Source of the DNA: Acidobacteriota bacterium
GTDB lineage: Bacteria > Acidobacteriota > Vicinamibacteria > Vicinamibacterales > UBA2999
Direction of reading: 5' to 3'
Assembly (NCBI GenBank): GCA_021730945.1
Contig: JAKFYH010000002.1
Span: forward strand, 1-64,000
Length of the DNA stretch: 64,000 nt
Of the stretch, positions 18,221 through 26,055 are shown in pieces. A program made the position numbers and the translations under genes. How positions within the stretch are numbered: position 1 is the first letter of the stretch; each line of letters starts with the position of its first letter. Below the pieces are notes generated by a model. That model did not search any database. It was given only the letters and a program-made list of their open reading frames with translations, and had not been told where the DNA came from.

Positions 18221-18898
18221 TCATTTTGCATATTTCGCGAGCGCGTCCCGCCACACGGCGACCGACGCCGGAGCGGTGGCCCTTCCGTCAAACACAATTT
18301 GTCCGGTGCGATAGGCAGTGCCGTAGAAGCGCTCGTTGGCATCCCGATCCTGGCGGATTGTCGATCCGTTGATCGTGATACCCGCAAACAGTCCGCGCGC
18401 GCGTGAGTAGCTGAGAATCTGGGCGCGCATCTGGATGTCGGTCGAGGCGCTCGCCTCGCGGCCCACCGGGCCGGCGGCGACGCCGGCATCGGCACCCACC
18501 TTGAACTGGTTCTTCACCAACTGCTCGAGCCCGCGCTGATTGTTCACGACCAGCACCAGGTCGATGGCCTGAGCGCCGAACTGCATGCCGATGCTGCCGC
18601 CGGTGATGGTCAGAAACGCCGGCGCCGACCATCCGCCGGTCTTCTTGTCCCGCACGCTAAGAACGCCGTGGCCACGTTGAGCGCCAATGACGAAGCCGCC
18701 CTTGATGAGCGAGGGGAACACGGCAATGCCCTCGGCCTTCTCCATGATCGCACTCGGGATGGCCTTGTCGCCGGCGGCCATGATCTCGTCGAGTACGGTC
18801 GCGGCATCCGCGATCCTCCGCACTTCGTCGGACGACTGGGCGGTGGATGTGGCAAGGGACGCGAGTGAGAGAGCGACGATAACGAGCGCTTGCTTCAT
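18221..18898 (-). CDS. SYLF (Ysc84-type) lipid-binding domain protein
   Basis: 225 residues with a signal peptide (MKQALVIVALSLASLATSTAQ). The SYLF core is clear: AEGIAVFPSLIKGGFVIGAQ, RGHGVLSVRDKKTGGWSAPA, FLTITGGSIGMQFGAQAIDL and VLVVNNQRGLEQLV. SYLF domains bind phosphoinositide-like lipids in eukaryotes. In bacteria they are secreted or periplasmic proteins of unclear role. A GAGGATCC ribosome-site-like stretch precedes the ATG. Confidence 0.92.
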   Translation of the reverse strand: MKQALVIVALSLASLATSTAQSSDEVRRIADAATVLDEIMAAGDKAIPSAIMEKAEGIAVFPSLIKGGFVIGAQRGHGVLSVRDKKTGGWSAPAFLTITGGSIGMQFGAQAIDLVLVVNNQRGLEQLVKNQFKVGADAGVAAGPVGREASASTDIQMRAQILSYSRARGLFAGITINGSTIRQDRDANERFYGTAYRTGQIVFDGRATAPASVAVWRDALAKYAK

Positions 18899-18969
18899 GA
18901 TTGGATCCTCGAAATTGCCCGGGGTGAACCCCGTGCGTGCACGGGTGTTGGCAGGGGTTGCCCCCTGGG

Positions 18970-19866
18970 TTACAGCTTTAGACTCCGCAGGGCCGGCTCA
19001 AGTTCGCGATACGCGAAACCAAAGCCCATCTCCTCGGCCGCGGCCGGCAGCGCGCGCTGGCCCGTTAACAACAAGTTGGCGAGTTCGCCGAGTCCGAGCT
19101 TCAGCACGAACGCCGGCGCGAACAGCACCGCCGGCCGCCGCAAGACGCGGCCCAGCGTGCGTGTGAAATCGCGATTGGTCACCGGTTCCGGCGCCGTGGC
19201 GTTAAAGGCCCCCATCGCGCGATCCGCCGAAATCAACCAACTGATCATCGAGACCCAGTCGTCCACGTGGATCCAGGGCATGTACTGATTCCCGGATCCG
19301 AGCGCCGCCCCAAGCCCCAGCTTGAACGGCAGAATCATCTTCTTCAGCGCGCCGCCATCGGCACCGAGCACGAGACCGGCGCGGACAATCGCCAGCCGGG
19401 TCGTTGGCGAGGCTGCCACCCGCGCTTCCTGTTCCCAATCGACGCACAGCCTGGCGAGAAAGTCCGAACCTGACGGCGTGCGCTCGCTCACCGCTTCATC
19501 GCCGCGCGGGCCGTAGTAACCCACTGCCGACCCCGAGACCAGAACCGGTGGCGGCCGCTGGCACGCGGCGATGGCGACGACCAGGGTTCGAGTGGCCAGG
19601 AGCCGGCTGTCCCGCAATCGGTCCTTGCGCGCCCTTGTCCACCGCGCGCCGGCGATATTCTCGCCGGCCAGATTCACTACCGCGCCGGCACCGTCAAGCA
19701 GGGCAGGCAGGTCCCCGGCCGACCCATCTGGCTGCCACACGGCCTCGCCAGGCCGTCCCGAGGCGTTTGTCCGGGTCAGGTTCAGCACCTGGTGTCCGTC
19801 AGCCTCGAGACGACGGCGCAGATGGCTCCCAAGGAAACCGGAGCCTCCGGCCAGGACAATCTTCAT
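18970..19866 (-). CDS. TIGR01777 family epimerase-like protein (SDR fold)
   Basis: 298 residues starting at ATG 19866. The start is fixed because the Rossmann glycine motif (MKIVLAGGSGFLGSHLRRRL) must be N-terminal; codons further upstream in frame are not plausible. Other signatures are VVNLAGENIAGARW, SGSAVGYYGPRGDEAVSE and the C-terminal DUF1731 region ending ELEPALRSLKL. The family (YfcH/SULA-like) has unknown substrates; an NAD(P)-dependent sugar-nucleotide-like activity is presumed. Divergent from tetR across a 98-base region that holds the tetR promoter. Confidence 0.93.
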   Translation of the reverse strand: MKIVLAGGSGFLGSHLRRRLEADGHQVLNLTRTNASGRPGEAVWQPDGSAGDLPALLDGAGAVVNLAGENIAGARWTRARKDRLRDSRLLATRTLVVAIAACQRPPPVLVSGSAVGYYGPRGDEAVSERTPSGSDFLARLCVDWEQEARVAASPTTRLAIVRAGLVLGADGGALKKMILPFKLGLGAALGSGNQYMPWIHVDDWVSMISWLISADRAMGAFNATAPEPVTNRDFTRTLGRVLRRPAVLFAPAFVLKLGLGELANLLLTGQRALPAAAEEMGFGFAYRELEPALRSLKL

Positions 19867-19922
19867 CGCTTTTGATTGTAGGTGCAGAAAACGAGCCAAG
19901 ATCCTTGGTCCGGCCGCCGATA

Positions 19923-19963
19923 TTGACAAACAGGCCGGCATTTTGTTAACTAACCAGTTAGTT
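19923..19963 (+). promoter_or_regulatory. tetR promoter with overlapping palindromic operator
   Basis: A consensus -35 (TTGACA, 19923-19928) is followed after 17 bases by TTAACT (19946-19951) as a weak -10. The perfect palindrome AACTAAC-CA-GTTAGTT (19948-19963) covers the -10 and the start region and ends one base before the tetR ATG. This is the layout of a self-repressed TetR-family gene. A very short 5' leader and no Shine-Dalgarno are implied. Confidence 0.75.
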
Positions 19964-19964
19964 T

Positions 19965-20591
19965 ATGGCGAAGTCGAGCACCAGCAGCCGGCCGGACACC
20001 CGCAACGCCATCTTTCAGTCCGCCGCGTTGCTCTTCTCCTCACGCGGCTTCGACGGCGCCGGCGTCGACGACATCGCCCTGCGGGCGCAGGCCAACAAGG
20101 CGATGATCTACTACCACTTCGCCGACAAGCTGGCCCTCTACCGCGCCGTTGTCGCCGACATGCTGGATGCGGTCAGCACGACCTCAGCCGAGATCGCCGC
20201 CTCCGACCTGGCCCCGCCGGCCAAACTCGACCAGTTCATTGCCAACGTCGTGCAACAGGCGGACGCGAGACCGTGGTTTCCCACCATGATGCTGCGCGAG
20301 ATCTCCGAAGGCGCGCCACACCTCGACGCCGACACCTTCAATCTGATGCGCGGCGTCTTCATGGCGTTCGGCCGCATCCTGTCGGAAGGCGCCGCCGCCG
20401 GCATCTTTCGCCCGGTCCACCCTGTTCTGGCCTACACATCAGTGATCGGCCCGCTGTTGATGAATGCCGCCCGCGAGCGCATGGCGGCGCAACCAGGGCG
20501 ATCCGAACTGCCGATGTTCGTCGACATCTCGCACGCCGACCTCATCGCGCACATTCAACACACTGCTCACCGCATGCTTCAACACAGATAA
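19965..20591 (+). CDS. TetR/AcrR family regulator of the adjacent ABC export operon
   Basis: 208 residues. The N-terminal helix-turn-helix is typical (AIFQSAALLFSSRGFDGAGV, DDIALRAQANKAMIYYHF, ADKLALYRAVV). The C-terminal ligand domain resembles CecR/DUF1956-type regulators of YbhFSR exporters (AYTSVIGPLLMNAAR). The palindrome directly upstream is its probable operator, and the export genes downstream on the same strand its probable targets. Inducer unknown; CecR-type regulators respond to antibiotics or similar hydrophobic compounds. Confidence 0.92.
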   Translation: MAKSSTSSRPDTRNAIFQSAALLFSSRGFDGAGVDDIALRAQANKAMIYYHFADKLALYRAVVADMLDAVSTTSAEIAASDLAPPAKLDQFIANVVQQADARPWFPTMMLREISEGAPHLDADTFNLMRGVFMAFGRILSEGAAAGIFRPVHPVLAYTSVIGPLLMNAARERMAAQPGRSELPMFVDISHADLIAHIQHTAHRMLQHR

Positions 20592-20595
20592 GCGC

Positions 20596-20682
20596 AGAGC
20601 CGTCCAACACAACTCAGAGCCGCCCAACATAACTCAGAGCCGCCCAACATGACTCAGAGCCGCCCAACATAACTCAGAGCCG
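20596..20682. repeat. 20-bp tandem repeat, four copies plus a partial
   Basis: Units AGAGCCGCCCAACATAACTC at 20596, 20616, 20636 and 20656, with 1-2 substitutions in some, then AGAGCCG running into a CCGCAGATGACACAGATG repeat. They fill the gap between tetR and the membrane-fusion gene. No spacers and no coding potential seen. Confidence 0.92.
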
Positions 20683-20685
20683 CAG

Positions 20686-21711
20686 ATGACACAGATGACG
20701 CAGATGACGCAGATCACCATACTCGCTGCCACCACCACTCTCGCCCTGGCCGCCGGCTGTGCGGCGCCGGCTCCTGCCGACCGCGTTCGCGTCTCGGGTC
20801 ATGTGGAGGCCACCGAAGTGCGGCTGGCGCCTGACGCGGGCGGACGCGTCCTTACCCTGTCGCTCAAGGAAGGCGACCGCGTTCAGCCCGGCCAGACCGT
20901 GCTGACGCTCGACCCCCGTGACGTCGAGCTGGCGATCGAGCGCGCGCAGGCCGAACAAGCAGCGGCCGAGTCGCAGCTGCGGCTTGTCCAGGCCGCCGCG
21001 CGGCCCGCCGACGTCCGGCAGGCCGAATCACAGATCGAGACCGCACGCGCCGAGCAGTCGGCGGCTGAATCGGAGCTGGCCTCGGCCGAACAGGACCTGA
21101 CGCGATTCGAATCGCTCCTCACCGCCAACTCTGGATCGCGCAAGCAACGCGACGATGCGGCGACGCGGCGTGATGTGGGTCGCGACCGGGTGTCTGCCGC
21201 CGCCAGCCGGGTGCGTACTGCCCAGGAGGCGCTGGCGCGCGTTCAGGCCGGCGCCAGGCGTGAAGAAGTCGATGCCGCCAGAGCCAGGGTCACCGTCGTC
21301 AGCGCCCAGATCGCCGCGCTTCGGAAGAGTCTCGCTGACACCACGCTGGTGTCGCCGGTGGGTGGCGTGGTCACCGAGAAACTCGTTGAAGTGGGGGAGG
21401 TCATCGCGCCGAGGGCGCCCGCCCTGGTGGTGGTTGATCTCGACCGCGCCTGGGCCGACGTGTTTGTGCCCGAGCCGGTGGTTCCGCTGCTTCGCCTCGG
21501 CCAGCCCGCCACGATCTTCACCGACGCCGGCGGCGCCGGCCTGGCCGGCACCATCACCTACGTGTCGCCCAAGGCCGAGTTCACGCCTCGCAACGTGCAG
21601 ACGGCCGAAGAGCGATCGAAACTCGTCTACCGGATCCGAATCTCGGTCGACAACAAGGACGGCGTGCTCAAGCAGGGCATGCCGGTCGAAGCGGAGATCG
21701 TCATTCGTTAA
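20686..21711 (+). CDS. HlyD-type membrane-fusion lipoprotein of ABC exporter (YbhG-like)
   Basis: 341 residues. The signal ends in a lipobox (LALAAGC), so this is probably a lipoprotein periplasmic adaptor. The barrel-sandwich half-motif VRVSGHVEATEVRLAPDAGG and its partner VSPVGGVVTEKLVEVGEVI flank a long coiled-coil hairpin rich in Ala/Glu/Gln (residues ~85-215), as in HlyD/YbhG proteins that bridge inner-membrane pumps to TolC. The start codon and the first ten codons (MTQMTQMTQI) lie inside a copy of the CCGCAGATGACACAGATG repeat, so the repeat seems to have supplied the translation start. A start at a later codon cannot be excluded. Confidence 0.9.
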   Translation: MTQMTQMTQITILAATTTLALAAGCAAPAPADRVRVSGHVEATEVRLAPDAGGRVLTLSLKEGDRVQPGQTVLTLDPRDVELAIERAQAEQAAAESQLRLVQAAARPADVRQAESQIETARAEQSAAESELASAEQDLTRFESLLTANSGSRKQRDDAATRRDVGRDRVSAAASRVRTAQEALARVQAGARREEVDAARARVTVVSAQIAALRKSLADTTLVSPVGGVVTEKLVEVGEVIAPRAPALVVVDLDRAWADVFVPEPVVPLLRLGQPATIFTDAGGAGLAGTITYVSPKAEFTPRNVQTAEERSKLVYRIRISVDNKDGVLKQGMPVEAEIVIR

Positions 21712-21747
21712 TCGCCGAAGCTGCCCGCTGAGCCTCGTGCCTACTCC

Positions 21748-22683
21748 ATGACTTCTGCAATTGAGTTTGCCAACGTCTCCAAGAGCTACGGCGCCGTCAA
21801 GGCGCTGCGCGGTGTCACGTTCACGATTGCGCCGGGCGAAATGTTCGGCCTGATCGGGCCCGACGGTGCTGGCAAGACCACCGCCATTCGCAGCATCTGC
21901 GGTCTGATTCACGTCGACGCTGGCAGCATTCGCGTGCTCGGCCAGGACCCGGTCAAGCAGCACCGGGCGATCACCGGAACCGTCGGTTATCTTTCACAGC
22001 GGTTCAGCCTCTACGGCGACTTGAGCATTGACGAGAACATCGCGTTCTTTGCCGAAATTCATGGCGTGCCCGACTATCGCGATCGACGCGATCGCCTGCT
22101 CGACATGACCCAGCTCACGCCGTTTCGCGCGCGGCTGGCCGACCAATTGTCCGGCGGCATGAAACAGAAGCTCGCGCTGGCCTGTACGCTGGTTCACGAG
22201 CCGCGGGTCATCCTGCTCGACGAGCCCACCACCGGTGTCGACCCGGTGTCGCGGCGCGAGTTCTGGAAGCTGCTTTCCCAATTCCTCGCCCAGGGGATCA
22301 CCATCGTCATGTCGACACCCTACCTCGATGAGGCGGAGCGCTGCTCGCGCATCGTGCTGCTGCACGAAGGCGAGGTGCTGGCATTGGACGAGCCCGGCGC
22401 GCTGCGATCGAGCCTGCCTGGAACGCTGCTTGAAGTGCTGGTGCCATCGCCGGTCGAGGCGCTGCGGGCACTCAAAGGCCTGGGCATGACGCGTGCCCAG
22501 GTGTTTGGCGATCGCCTGCACGTGTGGAGCGCGCACACCTCCGCCGCCGCCGCCGAGACCGAGCTGGCCGCCGCCGCCTCGAGCGCTGGCCTGCGGCCGT
22601 CCGGCATTCGTGCCATCACCCCGTCGCTCGAAGACGTCTTCATCGCGAAACTCGATTCCGCCGCGGAGAGAACCGCATCATGA
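21748..22683 (+). CDS. ABC transporter ATP-binding protein (first half of YbhF-like pair)
   Basis: 311 residues. Walker A GPDGAGKTT at 37-45, signature LSGGMKQKLALA, Walker B VILLDEPTTGVDP, and the D-loop region before STPYLDEAERC. The C-terminal region ends PSLEDVFIAKL, typical of drug- or polysaccharide-export ATPases. It overlaps the TolC gene by four bases (ATGA). In E. coli YbhF the two such ATPase domains are one polypeptide; here the partner is a separate gene 1.3 kb downstream. Confidence 0.95.
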   Translation: MTSAIEFANVSKSYGAVKALRGVTFTIAPGEMFGLIGPDGAGKTTAIRSICGLIHVDAGSIRVLGQDPVKQHRAITGTVGYLSQRFSLYGDLSIDENIAFFAEIHGVPDYRDRRDRLLDMTQLTPFRARLADQLSGGMKQKLALACTLVHEPRVILLDEPTTGVDPVSRREFWKLLSQFLAQGITIVMSTPYLDEAERCSRIVLLHEGEVLALDEPGALRSSLPGTLLEVLVPSPVEALRALKGLGMTRAQVFGDRLHVWSAHTSAAAAETELAAAASSAGLRPSGIRAITPSLEDVFIAKLDSAAERTAS

Positions 22684-24002
22684 CGCGCACCTGCCTCGCA
22701 CTTCTGCTTGCCGCCTGGTTACCCACGCCACTGCTGGCGCAACCGGCCCCGATCCGCCTGACCCTCACCGACGCCATCGCGCGTGGCTTCGAGAGCAGCC
22801 ATCGTCTGGCCGAGGGCCGCGCGCGGGCACAGGCTGCCGAATCCTCGGTGCGTGTCGCACAGGCCGCCGACAAGCCGATCGTCACCGCGGCGACGGGCTA
22901 CTCGCGAACCAACCATGTGCCGGAGTTCGCTTTCGGCCAGGGCGCCTCGCGCATGGTGGTCTACCCGGACATCCCCGACAACGTGACCTCGCGCCTTTCG
23001 CTGCAGTGGCCCATCTACACCTCGGGCCGGGTCGATGCTTTGGAGCGCGCGGCGGCAGCCGAAGCCGGCGCCGTGGCCGCCGAGATCGACGCCACCCGTG
23101 CCGACCTGCGACTTGAGATCGTGCGTGCCTATTGGGCTGCTGCCACGGCGAGGGAAGCCGTGCGGGTGCTTGAAGAATCGGCCGCCAGGGCCGAAGCCCA
23201 ACTACGCGATGCGCGACAGCGCTTCGCGGTGGGACTGGTGCCACCCAACGAGGTGTCGACCCTCGACGCCCAGCGGTCGCGCGAACGGGCCCAGCTGATC
23301 GAGGCCAGCAACATCCGCGAGTCGGCGTTGGTGGAGCTGCGACGGCTGATTGGCGCCGATCCCGAGGCGGTTGTTGACCTTGCCGACGCACTCGATCAGC
23401 CTGGGGCGACGGGTGCCGCCGGCGAGACTCGCGCGCTGGTGGCGGAGGCACTCGGTCAACGTCCCGAACGCCGGGCGCTGAGCCTCAGGCTCGACGGTGT
23501 CTCGGCTCGCGAGCAGGCGGCGATGGCTGGCAACAAGCCCCAGGTGGCGGTGGGGGCCGGTGTCGACTACGCCCGTCCCAATCCGCGCGTGTTTCCCCGC
23601 AAGGGCGAATGGCAGGAGTCGTGGGACGTGTCGGTCAGCGTGAGCTGGAATGTGTTCGATTCGGGCCGCACCAGATTTCAGGTGGCCGAGGCGGCGGCGG
23701 CCGCCGCCGCCACTCGCGCCCGCCTGGCGGAGTTCGACTCCCTGGTTTCCGCCGATATCCGCTTGCGGCTGCTCGACCTCGACTCGAGCCAGGCCTTGGT
23801 CGCGGCCGCGGCCGACGCGGTGCAAAGCGCCGCCGAGGCCCGTCGCGTCGTTGGCGATCGATTTGCCGCCGGGGTGGCTACGAGCACCGACGTCGTGGTG
23901 GCGCAAGTGACCCTGCTTGAGACCGAGCTGGCCCGCACACGCGCGCTGGCCGGTGTCCGGCTGGCCGAAGCACGATTGCATCGGTCGCTGGGGAGGCCCT
24001 GA
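22680..24002 (+). CDS. TolC family outer-membrane efflux protein
   Basis: 440 residues from ATG 22680, which overlaps the upstream stop (ATGA) and gives a good signal peptide (MTRTCLALLLAAWLPTPLLA). Two homologous OEP halves are visible: LTLTDAIARGFESSHRLAEG / YTSGRVDALERAAAAEAGAV and WNVFDSGRTRFQVAEAAAAA / VGDRFAAGVATSTDVVVAQV. Long Ala/Arg/Glu helices form the periplasmic tunnel. It provides the outer-membrane duct for the exporter encoded around it. An in-frame upstream start at 22524 is rejected because that region is the ATPase coding sequence. Confidence 0.95.
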   Translation: MTRTCLALLLAAWLPTPLLAQPAPIRLTLTDAIARGFESSHRLAEGRARAQAAESSVRVAQAADKPIVTAATGYSRTNHVPEFAFGQGASRMVVYPDIPDNVTSRLSLQWPIYTSGRVDALERAAAAEAGAVAAEIDATRADLRLEIVRAYWAAATAREAVRVLEESAARAEAQLRDARQRFAVGLVPPNEVSTLDAQRSRERAQLIEASNIRESALVELRRLIGADPEAVVDLADALDQPGATGAAGETRALVAEALGQRPERRALSLRLDGVSAREQAAMAGNKPQVAVGAGVDYARPNPRVFPRKGEWQESWDVSVSVSWNVFDSGRTRFQVAEAAAAAAATRARLAEFDSLVSADIRLRLLDLDSSQALVAAAADAVQSAAEARRVVGDRFAAGVATSTDVVVAQVTLLETELARTRALAGVRLAEARLHRSLGRP

Positions 24003-24937
24003 TGGCGGATGCGATCGAGGTTCGGGGCCTGACGCGAAAGTTCGGGAATTTTGTCGCCGTCAACGATCTCTCGTTCTCGGTGAAGCAGGGCGAGGTGTTC
24101 GGCTTTCTCGGCGCCAACGGCGCCGGCAAGTCCACGACCATTCGCATGCTGTGCGGCTTGCTGCGTCCAACTGCCGGCACGGCACTGGTCGGCGGCATGG
24201 ACGTTGGCCGCGATCCCGAGGCCGTGAAGCGGCGCATTGGCTACATGTCGCAGCGATTCTCGCTGTACGAGCTGCTGACCGTGGATCAGAACATCCAGTT
24301 TTTCGGTGGCGTCTACGGGCTGTCGGGTGAGCGGTTCCAGGCGCGCCGGCAGTTCGTGCTCGCGATGGCGGGACTGGAGGGCCGTGAGAAGACCCTGACC
24401 CGCGACTTGCCAGGCGGCTGGCGCCAGCGCCTCGCTCTTGGCTGCGCCATCCTTCACGAGCCGTCCATCGTGTTCCTCGATGAGCCCACCGGCGGCGTCG
24501 ACCCGCTATCGCGGCGGCGCTTCTGGGACCTGATCGCCGACCTGTCATCGAAGGGCGTCACTGTGCTGGTGACTACTCACTATCTGGACGAGGCCGAACA
24601 CTGCCATCGGCTGGCGATTATTCATGCCGGCCAGCTTGCGGCGCTCGGCACCGCCACCGAGCTCAAGCAGGTCTTTGACTCGCGCCCGATCGTCGAGGTC
24701 CAGGCCGCCCGCCCGGTTCAGGCGATGGATGTCCTCGACCGGCTTGAGACGGTGGAGAAGACCAGCCTGTTTGGCACGGCCGTGCACGCGGTCCTCCGCT
24801 CCGCGCAGACCTCGCCAGCGATGCTGTCGTCGGCGCTCGCGGCCGCCGGAGTAGACGTGCGCAACGTCGGTCCAGTATCGCCGTCGCTTGAGGACGTCTT
24901 TCTCGATGTGGTCGAGCGGGTTGGGGCGGCCTCATGA
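24002..24937 (+). CDS. ABC transporter ATP-binding protein (second half of YbhF-like pair)
   Basis: 311 residues, starting in a TGATG overlap with the TolC stop. Walker A GANGAGKST at 37-45, Q-loop YMSQRFSLYELLTV, the variant signature LPGGWRQRLALG, and Walker B IVFLDEPTGGVDP. It ends PSLEDVFLDVV. The LPGGW form of the signature is characteristic of the YbhF/YhhJ-neighbour ATPases. Together with the 21.7-kb ATPase it probably forms an asymmetric heterodimer powering the two permeases that follow. Confidence 0.95.
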   Translation: MADAIEVRGLTRKFGNFVAVNDLSFSVKQGEVFGFLGANGAGKSTTIRMLCGLLRPTAGTALVGGMDVGRDPEAVKRRIGYMSQRFSLYELLTVDQNIQFFGGVYGLSGERFQARRQFVLAMAGLEGREKTLTRDLPGGWRQRLALGCAILHEPSIVFLDEPTGGVDPLSRRRFWDLIADLSSKGVTVLVTTHYLDEAEHCHRLAIIHAGQLAALGTATELKQVFDSRPIVEVQAARPVQAMDVLDRLETVEKTSLFGTAVHAVLRSAQTSPAMLSSALAAAGVDVRNVGPVSPSLEDVFLDVVERVGAAS

Positions 24938-26055
24938 GAAAGATCCTCGCGGTGGGATCGAAGGAGATGCGCCAGATCCTGCGCGACCGGCGGACGCTAT
25001 TGATCCTCCTCTTCATCCCGGCGTTTTTCCTGCTGCTCTACGGCTACGCCCTCAACTTCGATATTCGCAACATCCGCCTCGCCGTCCAGGATCAGGACCG
25101 CAGCGCCCATAGTCGCGAACTGGTCTCGGCGTTTGTCAACTCCGGCTACTTCATGTTGACCGGCTACGAAGACTCGGACGCGGAACTGGCACGGCAGATC
25201 GATCGTGGCCAGGTCCGCGCCGTCTTGTCCATCCCGGCCGGCTTCGAGCGCGATCTCCGGCTCAAGCGTCCAGTGACCGTGCAGGTCGTCCTGGACGGCG
25301 ACAACGCGAACACGGCGGCGGCGGTGGCCGGCTACGCCCGCATGCTGGTCACCGAATACGGTGCGGCCCAAATGCTGGCCCTCACCGCCGGACCCGGGTC
25401 CGGCGCCCCAGTGATCATGGTTGAACCGCGCGTGTGGTACAACCCGCAGCTTCGTAGCGCCTTGTTCCTGGTCCCCGGTCTCATCGCCTACATCTCGATG
25501 ATCACGGCGGTGGTGTCAACCGCCCTGTCCGTCGTACGGGAAAAAGAGAAGGGGACGATGGAGCAGGTGCGGATGGCCCCGGTGGGTCCAGTGGCCTACA
25601 TCCTCGGCAAGACCCTGCCCTACCTTGTCATCTCATTCGTCTCCGCCATCCTGATCGTGCTGGCCGCGATGCTGCTCTTTGACCTGCCGATGCGCGGGTC
25701 CTGGCTGCTGTTATTCCTGTCGATCGGGCTGTTCCTGGTCGGCGCGCAGGCACAGGGTCTGTTGATCTCGACGATCGCGGGCACCCAGCAGGTGGCCTTC
25801 CAGGTGGCGCTGCTTTCCTCGCTGTTGCCGACCATGATCCTGTCGGGCTTTGTCTTCCCCATATCCAGCATGCCGGTGGTGGTCCAGGCCATCACCCACA
25901 TCGTGCCCGCGCGTTACTTCCTGGTTGCGCTGCGGGCCATTGTCCTCAAGGGCGCGGACATCTCCGCCTATTGGCAGGACCTGGCGGCGCTGACCGTCTT
26001 CGCCACGGTTGCCATGGGGCTGGCTTCGCTCAGGTTGAGGCGCGAATGGGCCTGA
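24934..26055 (+). CDS. ABC-2 type permease (YbhS-like)
   Basis: 373 residues. The N-terminal segment MRKILAVGSKEMRQILRDRR leads into TM1 (LLILLFIPAFFLLLYGYAL), a ~150-residue periplasmic domain (DRSAHSRELVSAFVNSGYFM), then five clustered TM helices from about residue 180. REKEKGTMEQVRMAPVGP is the conserved coupling region and the LSGFVFPISSMP segment is family-typical. ATGA overlap with the ATPase upstream. Forms the membrane pore with the next gene product. Confidence 0.94.
   Translation: MRKILAVGSKEMRQILRDRRTLLILLFIPAFFLLLYGYALNFDIRNIRLAVQDQDRSAHSRELVSAFVNSGYFMLTGYEDSDAELARQIDRGQVRAVLSIPAGFERDLRLKRPVTVQVVLDGDNANTAAAVAGYARMLVTEYGAAQMLALTAGPGSGAPVIMVEPRVWYNPQLRSALFLVPGLIAYISMITAVVSTALSVVREKEKGTMEQVRMAPVGPVAYILGKTLPYLVISFVSAILIVLAAMLLFDLPMRGSWLLLFLSIGLFLVGAQAQGLLISTIAGTQQVAFQVALLSSLLPTMILSGFVFPISSMPVVVQAITHIVPARYFLVALRAIVLKGADISAYWQDLAALTVFATVAMGLASLRLRREWA

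Noticed and set aside
18899-18969. Terminator between the SYLF and TIGR01777 genes
   Set aside because: GGGGT-GA-ACCCC and GGGGTTGCCCC hairpins occur, but no T-run on either strand follows, and both genes read in the same direction.
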